Assembly (NCBI GenBank): GCA_944358435.1 | Contig: CALVRD010000008.1 | Location: 1-36,004, forward strand | Reading direction: 5' to 3' | DNA length: 36,004 nt | DNA from: an uncultured Bacilli bacterium | Lineage (GTDB): Bacteria > Bacillota_I > Bacilli_A > RF39 > UBA660 | Shown here: positions 16,895-26,939 of the stretch, piece after piece | Layout of the letters: every line of letters starts with the position of its first letter | How positions within the stretch are numbered: position 1 is the first letter of the stretch | Translations under genes and position numbers: made by a program | The notes under the pieces: generated by a model | What the model was told of the DNA's origin: nothing | The model's input: the letters and a program-made list of their open reading frames with translations, nothing else | Databases searched by the model: none

Positions 16895-17491
16895 TTATTC
16901 GATTTCTTTACGATCTTTTAAAGCTCTTTCCAATGTTAAACTATCCACATATTCCATATCTGCTCCAATAGGAACACCACTAGCAAGTCTAGTAACTACA
17001 ACATTCATATCAGAAAGAATCTTTTTTATATAAAGAGCTGTGGTTTCTCCCTCAATACTAGGTTTAAATGCAAATATTACTTCTTTAAAATTATCTGAAG
17101 TAATTCTATCCAATAATTTATCAATCCCAATATCTTCAGGATTAACACCATCCAAAGGAGAAATTAAACCATTTAAAACATGATAATATCCATGAAACAT
17201 ACCAAGCTTTTCAAATAAAAATACGTTTCTAGTATCCTCAACAACACATAAAGTCTTTTTATCACGTGTTAAATCTGAGCAAACAAAACAAAGATCATTT
17301 TCTGTTAAAGCATTACAACAAACACATGGATGAATCTTTTTTTTTACATCAAGTAAGCTTTCAGCAAACAATTCAGCTTGCTCTTCATCAAGACTTAAAA
17401 CTGAAAAAGCCAATCTTTCAGCAGTTTTTTCACCAATACCAGGTAAATACTTAAAAGATTCAATCAAATTTCTTAAACTATTAGGATACAT
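16895..17491 (-). CDS. recR: Recombination mediator RecR
   Basis: Forms a ring with RecO that loads RecA on gapped DNA. 198 residues. Helix-hairpin-helix at KYLPGIGEKTAERLA (about 13-27), a C4 zinc finger CVCCNAL...CFVC, the Toprim start LCVVEDTRNV and the Walker-B-like C-terminal GADMEYVDSLTL. It follows yaaK by 2 bases and lies in the conserved dnaX-yaaK-recR series. Confidence 0.97.
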   Translation of the reverse strand: MYPNSLRNLIESFKYLPGIGEKTAERLAFSVLSLDEEQAELFAESLLDVKKKIHPCVCCNALTENDLCFVCSDLTRDKKTLCVVEDTRNVFLFEKLGMFHGYYHVLNGLISPLDGVNPEDIGIDKLLDRITSDNFKEVIFAFKPSIEGETTALYIKKILSDMNVVVTRLASGVPIGADMEYVDSLTLERALKDRKEIE

Positions 17492-17493
17492 AA

Positions 17494-17790
17494 TTAAAAT
17501 AATCCAGGAATACTAGAAAACTTTCCCATTTTCTTTTCTGTTTCAGCATCAACTTTATCTAATGCATCATTTAAAGCTACCATAACCATATCTTCCAATA
17601 ATTCCAAATCATCATTATCAAATTCTTCTTTATTTCTAATTTCAACTTTAGTAACCTTCTTAGTTCCTTTAACAGTAACCTTTACTAAAGAACTTTCACC
17701 TTCAAAATTCATATTATCTATTTCTTTTTTAATATTAATCATTTCTCTTTGTAAAGATTGAGCTTGTTTCATCATTGCTTGAATATTCAT
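17494..17790 (-). CDS. yaaK: YbaB/EbfC nucleoid-associated protein
   Basis: Small DNA-binding dimer of unclear role. 98 residues: MNIQAMMKQAQSLQREM with an N-terminal coiled helix, the beta core VKVTVKGTKKVTKVEI and a C-terminal helix with DLVMVALNDAL-type pattern ending MGKFSSIPGLF. It lies 11 bases after dnaX with an AGGAGG site, and the dnaX-ebfC-recR order is general in bacteria. Confidence 0.95.
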   Translation of the reverse strand: MNIQAMMKQAQSLQREMINIKKEIDNMNFEGESSLVKVTVKGTKKVTKVEIRNKEEFDNDDLELLEDMVMVALNDALDKVDAETEKKMGKFSSIPGLF

Positions 17791-17801
17791 AAAAATCCTC
17801 C

Positions 17802-19508
17802 TTATTCAACTTCAACAATATCACCAAATAGTTCTACTGCACTACTTGTTATTATAGCATTTTCTTTTGAACCTTCAAATACTTTTATTTCAGGTTCTTC
17901 AATTATATTATAATGTTGACCATTTTTTATAGCCAAAATATACTTATTTTTTTCTTTTTCCCATTCCTCATCTGTAATAATAGCAATTTTTTTATTCAAA
18001 TTAGTTAATTTATTAAATACTGATGTAATTTTATCTAAAATTAATAAATTTTGTTTAACAACAGAAGCATAATCATAACTAATTATAATATTATCAACAC
18101 TTGCCGCTCTAATTTTCGCATCCATCAGAGAACATGCAACATATCCAATTTCTTCATCAAATGTATAATCATTAAAAACATTCATAGAATCAACAATGCT
18201 TTTTAAAATTTTTTTATCAGCTTTAGCCAATGTATTATTAACTCTTGCTTTCATAACTTCAAACAAGTTTCCAAGTCTTAAATTTTCTATTTTAGAATCT
18301 TCGCTATTGATCACAGTATTTGATACATCATTAATAGAAGTTATATTTTCTTCTTCGGAAGATTCAAGAAATTTTTTTACATTTCTATCATTATTAGTAT
18401 TATTAAATTTTTCAAAATTTTGTAAACTAATCTTATCAGAAATTATTTCCCGGGAAATAATTTTATCGCTTCTAGTAAAATCATTCATAAATTTTAATAG
18501 TAACATTTCTATATAAACATTAGGATTGCCGCTCTTTTTTATATCGAACATTTTTTCGTTAATAACATTAACTAATCGAATCAAACTATCTATATCATAT
18601 AGACATTCCACACCATTTACATAATAAGAAACTAAAATATCTCGTAAATAATTCATAACCTGAGAAATAACTTGAATAACATTTTTTCCACTATTATTAT
18701 ATGATGAAATTAGCCGCAAAACTTTAGCATTTTCACCATTCATAATAGAATCAATAAGTACTTTTAATTCATTATTAGAAACCATTCCATTTAACTCAAT
18801 AAAATCATTTATAGTAATTTTTCCATCAATAAAAGAATGTAATTTGTCAAGTAGTCCCAATGAATCTCTCATTCCCCCTTCAGAAGCTAGCGCAATTTCA
18901 TGTAACACATCATCATCTATTTCAATTTTCTCAATACCACATATATATTTTAATCTCTTTACAATAGAATCCTCAGAAATACGTTTAAAAGAAAAACATT
19001 GACAACGAGAAATAATTGTATCAGGTACTTTTTGAGGATCAGTTGTAGCTAAAATAAAAACAGCATGTTTTGGTGGTTCTTCTAAAGTTTTAAGAAGAGC
19101 ATTAAATGCACCTAAAGATAACATATGCACTTCATCAATTATATATACTTTATATCTCAATTCAGCTGGAACTAAAGAAATTTTATTTTTCAATTCTCTA
19201 ATCTCATCAACACCATTATTTGAAGCAGCATCAATTTCAATAATATCAACGCATTCTTTTTCACCAGAATGAATACAATTATCACAAGTCTCACATGCAT
19301 TACCATCAATAGGATTTAAACAATTAATTGATCTAGCAAATATTTTTGACAATGTAGTTTTTCCGGTACCACGCGGTCCAAAAAACATATAAGCGTGGCA
19401 AAAAGAATTGTTTTTTATTGAATTTTTCAAAGTTTTAACTAAAGGTTCTTGGCCAACAACACTATCAAAATCTTTTGGCCTATATTTCCTATACAATGCC
19501 TGATACAT
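17802..19508 (-). CDS. dnaX: DNA polymerase III tau subunit
   Basis: ATPase of the clamp loader; tau also links polymerases at the fork. 568 residues. Motifs: RKYRPKDFDSVVGQ, GPRGTGKTTLSK (Walker A), a C4 zinc knot CLNPIDGNACETCDNC, IDEVHML (Walker B), ATTDPQKVP and ISRCQCF. A less conserved C-terminal tau region follows from about 370. Codons for IISREIIS (about residue 350-357) contain a perfect 24-bp palindrome with a Noc-type core, described separately. It follows tadA by 36 bases. No frameshift site for a gamma form was identified. Confidence 0.97.
   Translation of the reverse strand: MYQALYRKYRPKDFDSVVGQEPLVKTLKNSIKNNSFCHAYMFFGPRGTGKTTLSKIFARSINCLNPIDGNACETCDNCIHSGEKECVDIIEIDAASNNGVDEIRELKNKISLVPAELRYKVYIIDEVHMLSLGAFNALLKTLEEPPKHAVFILATTDPQKVPDTIISRCQCFSFKRISEDSIVKRLKYICGIEKIEIDDDVLHEIALASEGGMRDSLGLLDKLHSFIDGKITINDFIELNGMVSNNELKVLIDSIMNGENAKVLRLISSYNNSGKNVIQVISQVMNYLRDILVSYYVNGVECLYDIDSLIRLVNVINEKMFDIKKSGNPNVYIEMLLLKFMNDFTRSDKIISREIISDKISLQNFEKFNNTNNDRNVKKFLESSEEENITSINDVSNTVINSEDSKIENLRLGNLFEVMKARVNNTLAKADKKILKSIVDSMNVFNDYTFDEEIGYVACSLMDAKIRAASVDNIIISYDYASVVKQNLLILDKITSVFNKLTNLNKKIAIITDEEWEKEKNKYILAIKNGQHYNIIEEPEIKVFEGSKENAIITSSAVELFGDIVEVE
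18440..18463. promoter_or_regulatory. Noc-type site inside dnaX
   Basis: A perfect 24-bp palindrome with core ATTTCCCGGGAAAT (18445-18458), extended on each side by AAATT / AATTT. The core equals the Bacillus Noc-binding consensus. The same 24 bases occur at 20146-20169. It is read in dnaX as IISREIIS. Confidence 0.75.
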
Positions 19509-19544
19509 ATCATCACTCCATCAATAAAATTATACCATAAAAAT

Positions 19545-19994
19545 CTATTTTTTTCTCTTTTCCACAAAGAATTTTTGCATTAAACTTCTAACTTTATCAC
19601 TATATAAATTATTATAAAAATTAACTTTTGGATTAACCTTATCACTCTCAAAAATTTTTTTAATAAGCACCTCATTATTTGAATCCAAATTAGAAAGTCC
19701 ACAATAAACATTTTTAATACGTGATTGTTTTATTGCACTAGCACACATAGGACATGGCTCTAAAGATACATAAATGTCACAATCATCCAAATGCCAAGTA
19801 TTTAAAAGCTTTGTAGCCGTTATTATTGCCAACATCTCAGCATGATATATAGAGCATCCCATTTTTTCCTTGAGATTATGTCCTGTAGCAATTACTTTAT
19901 CATCTTTAACAATTACTGCACCAACTGGTATTTCATCATTATTATAAGCCTTTAAAGCTTCTTGATAAGCCAATTCCATAAATTCAATTTTCAT
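19545..19994 (-). CDS. tadA: tRNA adenosine(34) deaminase TadA
   Basis: Zinc enzyme that makes inosine at the wobble position of tRNA-Arg(ACG). 149 residues. HAE (H51, E53 as zinc ligand and proton shuttle) and PCPMC (C81, C84) form the active site. The residues before HAE are GCSIY instead of the usual DPTA. Start is ATG 19994 with GGAGTG upstream. The frame runs on to 20081, but that part is the SRP RNA gene and not protein. tadA-SRP RNA-dnaX linkage is as in Bacillus, although here the RNA lies before tadA rather than after it. Confidence 0.95.
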   Translation of the reverse strand: MKIEFMELAYQEALKAYNNDEIPVGAVIVKDDKVIATGHNLKEKMGCSIYHAEMLAIITATKLLNTWHLDDCDIYVSLEPCPMCASAIKQSRIKNVYCGLSNLDSNNEVLIKKIFESDKVNPKVNFYNNLYSDKVRSLMQKFFVEKRKK

Positions 19995-20015
19995 AAATAT
20001 CACTCCAAAATAAAA

Positions 20016-20086
20016 GTGCACATGAAAGTTAAATATTAAGGCTGCTATTTTCCAATCCTGACCTGGTTCTATTGCTTTCATTGCAC
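20016..20086 (-). ncRNA. ffs: Signal recognition particle RNA, short 4.5S type
   Basis: The minus strand has the domain IV core CCAGGTCAGGATTGGAAAATAGCAGCC (20065-20039), cited by its parts: the GGTCAGG side, GGAA-type tetraloop region and AGCAGCC. This is the Ffh-binding hairpin. The flanks pair: GTGCA-ATGAAAG with CTTTCAT-G-TGCAC (a 12-bp stem with one bulge) defines about 71 nt. Nothing upstream or downstream forms an Alu domain, so it is the short form as in mycoplasmas and E. coli and not the approximately 270-nt Bacillus scRNA. A strong promoter lies 7 bases upstream. Confidence 0.88.
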
Positions 20087-20092
20087 AATATT

Positions 20093-20121
20093 ATTCTAAT
20101 ATAAGAAATACACTTTGTAAA
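20093..20121 (-). promoter_or_regulatory. Promoter of the SRP RNA gene
   Basis: Minus strand: -35 TTTACA (20121-20116), a 17-base spacer, -10 TAGAAT (20098-20093). Predicted start near 20086, exactly at the first base of the terminal stem. It probably also drives tadA and dnaX-yaaK-recR. Confidence 0.8.
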
Positions 20122-20145
20122 CCATAAAATAAGTAGAAACTAACA

Positions 20146-20169
20146 AAATTATTTCCCGGGAAATAATTT
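20146..20169. promoter_or_regulatory. Noc-type binding palindrome 1
   Basis: Perfect core ATTTCCCGGGAAAT (20151-20164) in a perfect 24-bp palindrome, identical to the one in dnaX. Confidence 0.75.
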
Positions 20170-20237
20170 AACTTATTTTATATTGTTGTATACTATTTTT
20201 TTTGCATATTCTATACTTTTTTATTCTAATTTACATA

Positions 20238-20253
20238 TGTTTCACGTGAAACA
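20238..20253. promoter_or_regulatory. parS: parS site 1
   Basis: TGTTTCACGTGAAACA is a perfect 16-bp palindrome matching the ParB (Spo0J) parS consensus. It is extended by A/T to 18 bp. Confidence 0.9.
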
Positions 20254-20323
20254 TTTATTGCTATTATTTAAGATTCATTAAATATTTTATTTTTTAATTT
20301 TACTCTTAATATATTTATAAATT

Positions 20324-20337
20324 ATTTCCCAGAAAAT
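20324..20337. promoter_or_regulatory. Degenerate Noc-type palindrome 2
   Basis: ATTTCCCAGAAAAT differs from the Noc consensus at two positions in the right half. It is called because it starts a repeat unit whose other boundaries carry better copies. Confidence 0.45.
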
Positions 20338-20473
20338 ATTTTTAACATTATTTTTACTTAAATAGCCTACATATAATAAATACATAAACACATATAGCAT
20401 TTTCAAGAAAATTTAAAAATAATTTTTTTTATAAGTACTATAATAAATACAATAAATATATAATACAAAAAAA

Positions 20474-20489
20474 TGTTTCACGTGAAACA
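20474..20489. promoter_or_regulatory. parS: parS site 2
   Basis: TGTTTCACGTGAAACA, identical to sites 1 and 3. Confidence 0.9.
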
Positions 20490-20643
20490 TTAATAAATTA
20501 AATTAGAAAATTTAAAAAATATCAATATCCTATCAAAATATAAAATACTGATCATAAAAATATATTAAGTATAAAAAAAATTAATAAAAATTTCTAATAC
20601 AATTAGATAAAAGAATCAATTACTAAATAATTATATAATTTAA

Positions 20644-20659
20644 TGTTTCACGTGAAACA
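20644..20659. promoter_or_regulatory. parS: parS site 3
   Basis: TGTTTCACGTGAAACA, with about 30 bases of upstream sequence nearly identical to those before site 4. Confidence 0.9.
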
Positions 20660-20686
20660 TTAAATAAAAAAAATAAAAATTAAATT

Positions 20687-20700
20687 ATTTCCCGGGAAAT
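20687..20700. promoter_or_regulatory. Noc-type binding palindrome 3
   Basis: Perfect core ATTTCCCGGGAAAT, 27 bases after parS 3. Confidence 0.75.
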
Positions 20701-20957
20701 ATTTACCAATATTTTTATTACTTAAATAATTTACCATATAAGTAGTATAAGTATATAAGCATATACAGTATTTCTAGAAAAAAAACAATAATTATTTATA
20801 ATAAGTACAATAAATATATAAAAAAGCATAAATATCCCGCAAAATATAAAAAATTTATCACAAAAAAAGAATTATTAAGTGTAAATAAAATAAGATAATA
20901 AAAATTTCAAATATAAACATACAAAAGAATTAATTATTAAATAATTATATAATTTAA

Positions 20958-20973
20958 TGTTCCACGTGAAACA
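20958..20973. promoter_or_regulatory. parS: parS site 4
   Basis: TGTTCCACGTGAAACA is exactly the commonly cited Bacillus parS sequence; it differs from the other three at one base. Confidence 0.92.
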
Positions 20974-21026
20974 TTAACAAAAAAAATACATAACACCAAT
21001 ATAAAATAAGATAAATTAATTAAATT

Positions 21027-21040
21027 ATTTCCCAGGAAAT
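21027..21040. promoter_or_regulatory. Noc-type binding palindrome 4
   Basis: ATTTCCCAGGAAAT has one mismatch to the consensus, with the same AAATT / AATTTT flanks as palindrome 1. Confidence 0.6.
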
Positions 21041-21212
21041 AATTTTTTAGATTATAAATTATAATATACTATATAAATAATTATATTAATACTAATAAAA
21101 AAAATACTAATATAATAATCAAAAATAAAATATTAACAACCTGTAAAAATTTAAAAATAAAAAAATTTTTATAAAAAATATATTAAAATTTAAAAAAAAT
21201 AATAAAACAATT

Positions 21213-21221
21213 TTATCCACA
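21213..21221 (+). promoter_or_regulatory. Isolated perfect DnaA box
   Basis: TTATCCACA, the exact consensus, between the last Noc-type site and the gyrA terminator. Boxes at the presumed origin itself are variants, so this is the best match in the window. Confidence 0.5.
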
Positions 21222-21230
21222 AATAAAAAC

Positions 21231-21257
21231 AAAAAAAAGAAAGTACTAAAGTACTTT
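21231..21257 (-). terminator. Terminator of the recF-gyrB-gyrA unit
   Basis: On the minus strand AAAGTAC-TTTA-GTACTTT is followed by C and eight T, 14 bases after the gyrA stop. Confidence 0.8.
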
Positions 21258-21270
21258 TCTATAAAATAAT

Positions 21271-23751
21271 TTATTCAGAAACAACTTCTTGATTTTCATT
21301 ATTATTAAAATCAGATTCCATTTCTACATTTTCTTTTATATCTTCTTTTTCCACAACTGTAACAGTAGCAACTTTCTGATCATCCTTTAAATTAATAAGT
21401 CTAACACCCTGAGTTGCACGTCTTAAAGTAGAAATCTGTCCTAAAGGCATCCTTATTACAATTCCACTATCAGTAACAATAATAACATCAAAATTTTCAG
21501 ATTCAATACACTTCAATGCTACCATCATTCCATTCTTTTCAGTAGTATTTAATGCTCGTACACCTTTACTTCCTCTATGAGTCAATCTATATTCATCAAT
21601 AGAAGTTTTCTTTCCATATCCTTTATCAGTAACAATTAAAACTTCCTCATTTGGATTAACAACTTCAGCCCCAACTACATAACAACCATCAAGTTCAATT
21701 CCTTTAACTCCAGAAGAACTTCGACCCATAACTCTAATTTCATCTTCTCCAAAACGAACCATTCGACCATTACTTGCACCAATAGCAATTTCACTTTTTC
21801 CACAAGTCTTTCTAACAGAAATTAACTCATCGTTTTCCTTTAAAACAATAGCAATCTTACCACTCTTTCGAATACTATCAAATTCTTCTATAGCAGTACG
21901 TTTAACAATTCCATTCTTAGTAGCAAATACTAAATATTTAATATCTCCACTATTAGTAGGAATTTCCACAATCGAACTTATGTTCTCATCTTTATCTAAT
22001 TGTAATAAATTAATAATTGGTAATCCCTTAGATTGTCTTGAAAATTCAGGGATTTCGTAACCTTTCATTCTATATACTCTACCCTTATTAGAGAAGAATA
22101 AAATATAATCATGAGTTTTCATTGAAATTAAATGTTCGACAAAATCTTCTTCATTAGTAGTCATTCCTTTAATACCTACTCCACCACGATTTTGTGATTT
22201 ATAAGTATCAGATCTTAATCTCTTAATATAACCACTATTTGTCAAAGTAATTATTACATCTTCATTTGGAATCAAAGATTCATCCTCTATATATTCGATA
22301 GCTGTCATATCAATATTAGTACGTCTCTCATCACCATATTTTTCCTTTATTTCTAACAATTCATTTTTAATTACCTCTAACACCTTATCATCACTAGCTA
22401 AAATGCCACGTAATTCATCAATTAACTTCAATAAGTCATTTAGTTCATTTTCTATCTTATCACGCTCTAAGCCCGTTAAACGACGTAATTTCATCTCTAA
22501 TATTGCATTAGCTTGAATTTCAGTCAAATTGAAATTACTCATTAATCCATCTCTTGCTTCTTCATCAGATTTAGAACCACGAATCAATTTAATTACAGCA
22601 TCAATATTATCTAATGCAATTTTCAACCCCTCTAATATATGTACACGCTTTAAAGCAACATCTAAATCAAATTTAGTACGACGAATAATTATTTCCTTTT
22701 GAAAATCAATATATTTAACAATAATATCTCTTAAACCTAATGTTTTTGGAACACCTTGATCCAACATTAAAAAGATAATTCCGTATGAAGTTTGAAAAGC
22801 CGTATGTTTATATAACTTATTTAAAACTACTTGCGCATTTGCATCTTTCTTCAATGTAATAGTAATTTTAATACCATTTTTTAAATCAGAATGATAATCA
22901 GCAATACCTTCAATTGTCTTATTATGTACAAGTTCAGCAACCTTATTTTTTAATTCCAAAGTATTAATACCATAAGGAACTTCATCAATAATTATATATT
23001 GTTTACCATTTTTTTCTTCTATTACAGCCTTACTTCTAACAGTAATAGTTCCACGACCAGTTTCATAAGCTCTTCTAATACCAGCATTTCCTAAAATAGT
23101 TGCTCCAGTAGGAAAATCTGGACCTTTAATATATTGCATTAATCCATCTAAATCAATATCATGATTATCAATATAAGCAACACACCCATCAATAACTTCG
23201 CCTAAATTATGTGGGGGAATATTAGTAGCCATACCAACAGCTATACCAGTAGTTCCATTAACTAAAATATTAGGAAATCTAGAAGGTAAAACAGCTGGTT
23301 CTCTTTCACTCTCATCAAAATTAGGATTAAAATCAACAGTATTTTTATTAATATTTCTAAGTAATTCTAAAGAAATCTTTGAAAGTCTTGATTCAGTATA
23401 ACGCATTGCCGCTGCACCATACCCTTCAATATTACCAAAATTACCATGACCATCAACTAACATATAACGATATGAAAAATCTTGTGCCATTCTAACCATA
23501 GCCTCATAAATACTAGAATCACCATGTGGGTGATATTTTCCCATAACATCTCCGACAATTCTAGCACTTTTTTTATGAGGTTTATCAGGAGTATAACCAG
23601 ATTCATACATTGAATATAAAATACGTCTATGCACAGGCTTTAATCCATCCCTTAAGTCAGGAAGTGCACGAGCAACAATAACACTCATAGAGTACTCTAA
23701 GAAAGAGTCTTCTACTTCTTTTACAATATTATTCTTTTCTAATCTATCCAT
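21271..23751 (-). CDS. gyrA: DNA gyrase subunit A
   Basis: Breakage-reunion subunit that introduces negative supercoils with GyrB. 826 residues. N-terminal [25 protein letters not shown], cited in part; [14 protein letters not shown] with S79 and E83 (equivalent to E. coli S83 and D87); catalytic Y118 in AAAMRYTE. The C-terminal pinwheel includes the GyrA box as [10 protein letters not shown], which separates it from ParC. It ends in an acidic tail. It follows gyrB by 12 bases. The QRDR shows the residues usual in quinolone-sensitive Gram-positives. Confidence 0.97.
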   Translation of the reverse strand: MDRLEKNNIVKEVEDSFLEYSMSVIVARALPDLRDGLKPVHRRILYSMYESGYTPDKPHKKSARIVGDVMGKYHPHGDSSIYEAMVRMAQDFSYRYMLVDGHGNFGNIEGYGAAAMRYTESRLSKISLELLRNINKNTVDFNPNFDESEREPAVLPSRFPNILVNGTTGIAVGMATNIPPHNLGEVIDGCVAYIDNHDIDLDGLMQYIKGPDFPTGATILGNAGIRRAYETGRGTITVRSKAVIEEKNGKQYIIIDEVPYGINTLELKNKVAELVHNKTIEGIADYHSDLKNGIKITITLKKDANAQVVLNKLYKHTAFQTSYGIIFLMLDQGVPKTLGLRDIIVKYIDFQKEIIIRRTKFDLDVALKRVHILEGLKIALDNIDAVIKLIRGSKSDEEARDGLMSNFNLTEIQANAILEMKLRRLTGLERDKIENELNDLLKLIDELRGILASDDKVLEVIKNELLEIKEKYGDERRTNIDMTAIEYIEDESLIPNEDVIITLTNSGYIKRLRSDTYKSQNRGGVGIKGMTTNEEDFVEHLISMKTHDYILFFSNKGRVYRMKGYEIPEFSRQSKGLPIINLLQLDKDENISSIVEIPTNSGDIKYLVFATKNGIVKRTAIEEFDSIRKSGKIAIVLKENDELISVRKTCGKSEIAIGASNGRMVRFGEDEIRVMGRSSSGVKGIELDGCYVVGAEVVNPNEEVLIVTDKGYGKKTSIDEYRLTHRGSKGVRALNTTEKNGMMVALKCIESENFDVIIVTDSGIVIRMPLGQISTLRRATQGVRLINLKDDQKVATVTVVEKEDIKENVEMESDFNNNENQEVVSE

Positions 23752-23763
23752 TGACTATTCCCC

Positions 23764-25692
<1,929 letters not shown>

Positions 25693-25702
25693 TTATATTT
25701 AC

Positions 25703-26815
25703 CTACTTTCTTTCAATATTACCTTGTTTTACCTCATATATATAAGAATCATCTAAATATTTCCTATTAATATTCTTTAAATCAGTAGTTGTTAAAATAC
25801 TTTGAATATCCCTTTTACTTATAAACTTCAATAATCTATTTCTTTTCTTAACATCTAACTCACTAAAAATATCATCTAATAACAATAATGGCGTAGTACC
25901 ATTTACATCAGTAAAAATATCAATTTCCACTAATTTAAAAGCTAAAATTGCTAATCTTTGCTGGCCCTGAGACCCAAAAAACTTCAAATTGTTACCATTA
26001 ATTTCAAAATAAAAGTCATCTCGATGAGGACCATACATAGTCATTCCATAATTCAATTCCTTCAAATAATTTTTTTTAAAGGTATGCTTTAATTTTTTTC
26101 TTAAATCTTCATATTCATAACTATCAATATCAATATTTGGCTCATAAAAAATATTAAGACCACTAACATCAGTTATTTCTTTATAATAACTATCAATTTT
26201 TTGTCCAATAAGATCCAAATATTCTTTTCTTTTTTGATATATAACTATTGCTTTTTCAATCAATTTATCAGTTATAACATCTAAATAATTTTTATCAGCA
26301 ATACTATTATTAAATAATATTTTTAAATATTCGTTCCTAGTTTTCAAAATTTTATTATATTCGTTATAAGTATTTAAATATTGTTTAGAAATTTGCGATA
26401 ACTGTATATTTAATAAATTTCTCCGGATATTAGGTGAACTTTTCACTATTTCTAAATCATCTGGTGTAAAAACTATTACATTTAAATTAGAAATATAATC
26501 TGCTATTTTTTTTATTTCTTTTCCATTTACTTTAGTATTTTTAGAATCTTCAGTAACGGCAATTTCTAATTTTGAAATAATTCTATCTCTTTTTATCGTT
26601 CCTTTAATCACAGATTTACTTTTATTGAACTGAATAACATTAGGATTAACACCAATTCTATGAGATTTAGTAAGAGCTAACATTACAATTGCTTCTAACA
26701 TATTAGTCTTCCCCTGGGCATTATTACCTATAAAAATATTCATTCTCGGATTAAATGTAACTGAGATATTTGAATAATTTCTAAAATTAACAAGATTTAT
26801 TTTCGATAGTTTCAA
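25703..26815 (-). CDS. recF: DNA replication and repair protein RecF
   Basis: SMC-like ATPase that with RecO and RecR directs RecA to gaps. 370 residues. NLVNFRNYS, Walker A GNNAQGKTNMLEA, signature GSQGQQRLA and Walker B LLLLDDIFSELD. The start is TTG at 26815 behind GGGGA at 6 bases. A promoter is seen about 70 bases upstream, downstream of the comK terminator, so recF probably begins the recF-gyrB-gyrA transcript. Confidence 0.97.
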   Translation of the reverse strand: MKLSKINLVNFRNYSNISVTFNPRMNIFIGNNAQGKTNMLEAIVMLALTKSHRIGVNPNVIQFNKSKSVIKGTIKRDRIISKLEIAVTEDSKNTKVNGKEIKKIADYISNLNVIVFTPDDLEIVKSSPNIRRNLLNIQLSQISKQYLNTYNEYNKILKTRNEYLKILFNNSIADKNYLDVITDKLIEKAIVIYQKRKEYLDLIGQKIDSYYKEITDVSGLNIFYEPNIDIDSYEYEDLRKKLKHTFKKNYLKELNYGMTMYGPHRDDFYFEINGNNLKFFGSQGQQRLAILAFKLVEIDIFTDVNGTTPLLLLDDIFSELDVKKRNRLLKFISKRDIQSILTTTDLKNINRKYLDDSYIYEVKQGNIERK

Positions 26816-26883
26816 TTAAATCCCCAAAATAGACACATATAATCACCTATCCCCTATTTAAATATTCCTATACACACAACCAC

Positions 26884-26889
26884 ATTATA
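26884..26889 (-). promoter_or_regulatory. Promoter of recF-gyrB-gyrA (-10)
   Basis: Minus-strand extended -10 TGGTATAAT (26892-26884) with no good -35. Just upstream is the inverted repeat ACCATA-A-TATGGT (26889-26901). Confidence 0.55.
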
Positions 26890-26913
26890 CCATAATATGG
26901 TTTTAAAAACACT

Positions 26914-26939
26914 AAAAATAGTTATTTTGTAACTATTTT
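26914..26939 (-). terminator. Terminator of the comK-like gene
   Basis: On the minus strand AAAATAGTTA-CAAAA-TAACTATTTTT: a 10-bp stem with a T-rich 3' arm. It overlaps the comK stop codon. Confidence 0.7.

Larger units (their letters stand above)
20324..21040. repeat. Two diverged tandem copies of a parS/Noc-site unit
   Basis: Copy A runs from about 20324 to 20686 and copy B from about 20687 to 21026. Both open with a Noc-type palindrome, then TTTTTACTTAAATA-like (20350; 20715), AATAAATATATA-like (20450; 20808), TATTAAGT (20563; 20873), and about 30 bases ending AATTATATAATTTAATG before a parS. Copy A has an extra stretch of about 50 bases containing parS 2. Aligned by eye in AT-rich DNA, so limits are approximate. 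Confidence 0.55.
20087..21270. other. Centromere-like intergenic region
   Basis: About 1.18 kb of extremely AT-rich DNA between the SRP RNA gene and gyrA, with no credible ORF. It holds four parS sites and four Noc-type palindromes in alternating arrangement, a perfect DnaA box, and the gyrA terminator. About 20324-21040 looks like two diverged tandem copies of a 340-360-bp unit (see findings). By location, about 10 kb from oriC, it would serve origin segregation. Confidence 0.75.

Noticed and set aside
19995-20081. Upstream extension of TadA to 20081 as coding sequence
   Set aside because: The extension translates the SRP RNA core. TadA homology and the ribosome site start at 19994.
20087-21270. 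CRISPR array, from evenly repeated short palindromes
   Set aside because: The repeats are short palindromes of two classes with irregular spacing inside a larger duplication, matching parS and Noc sites; no direct 25-35-base repeat with unique spacers is present.
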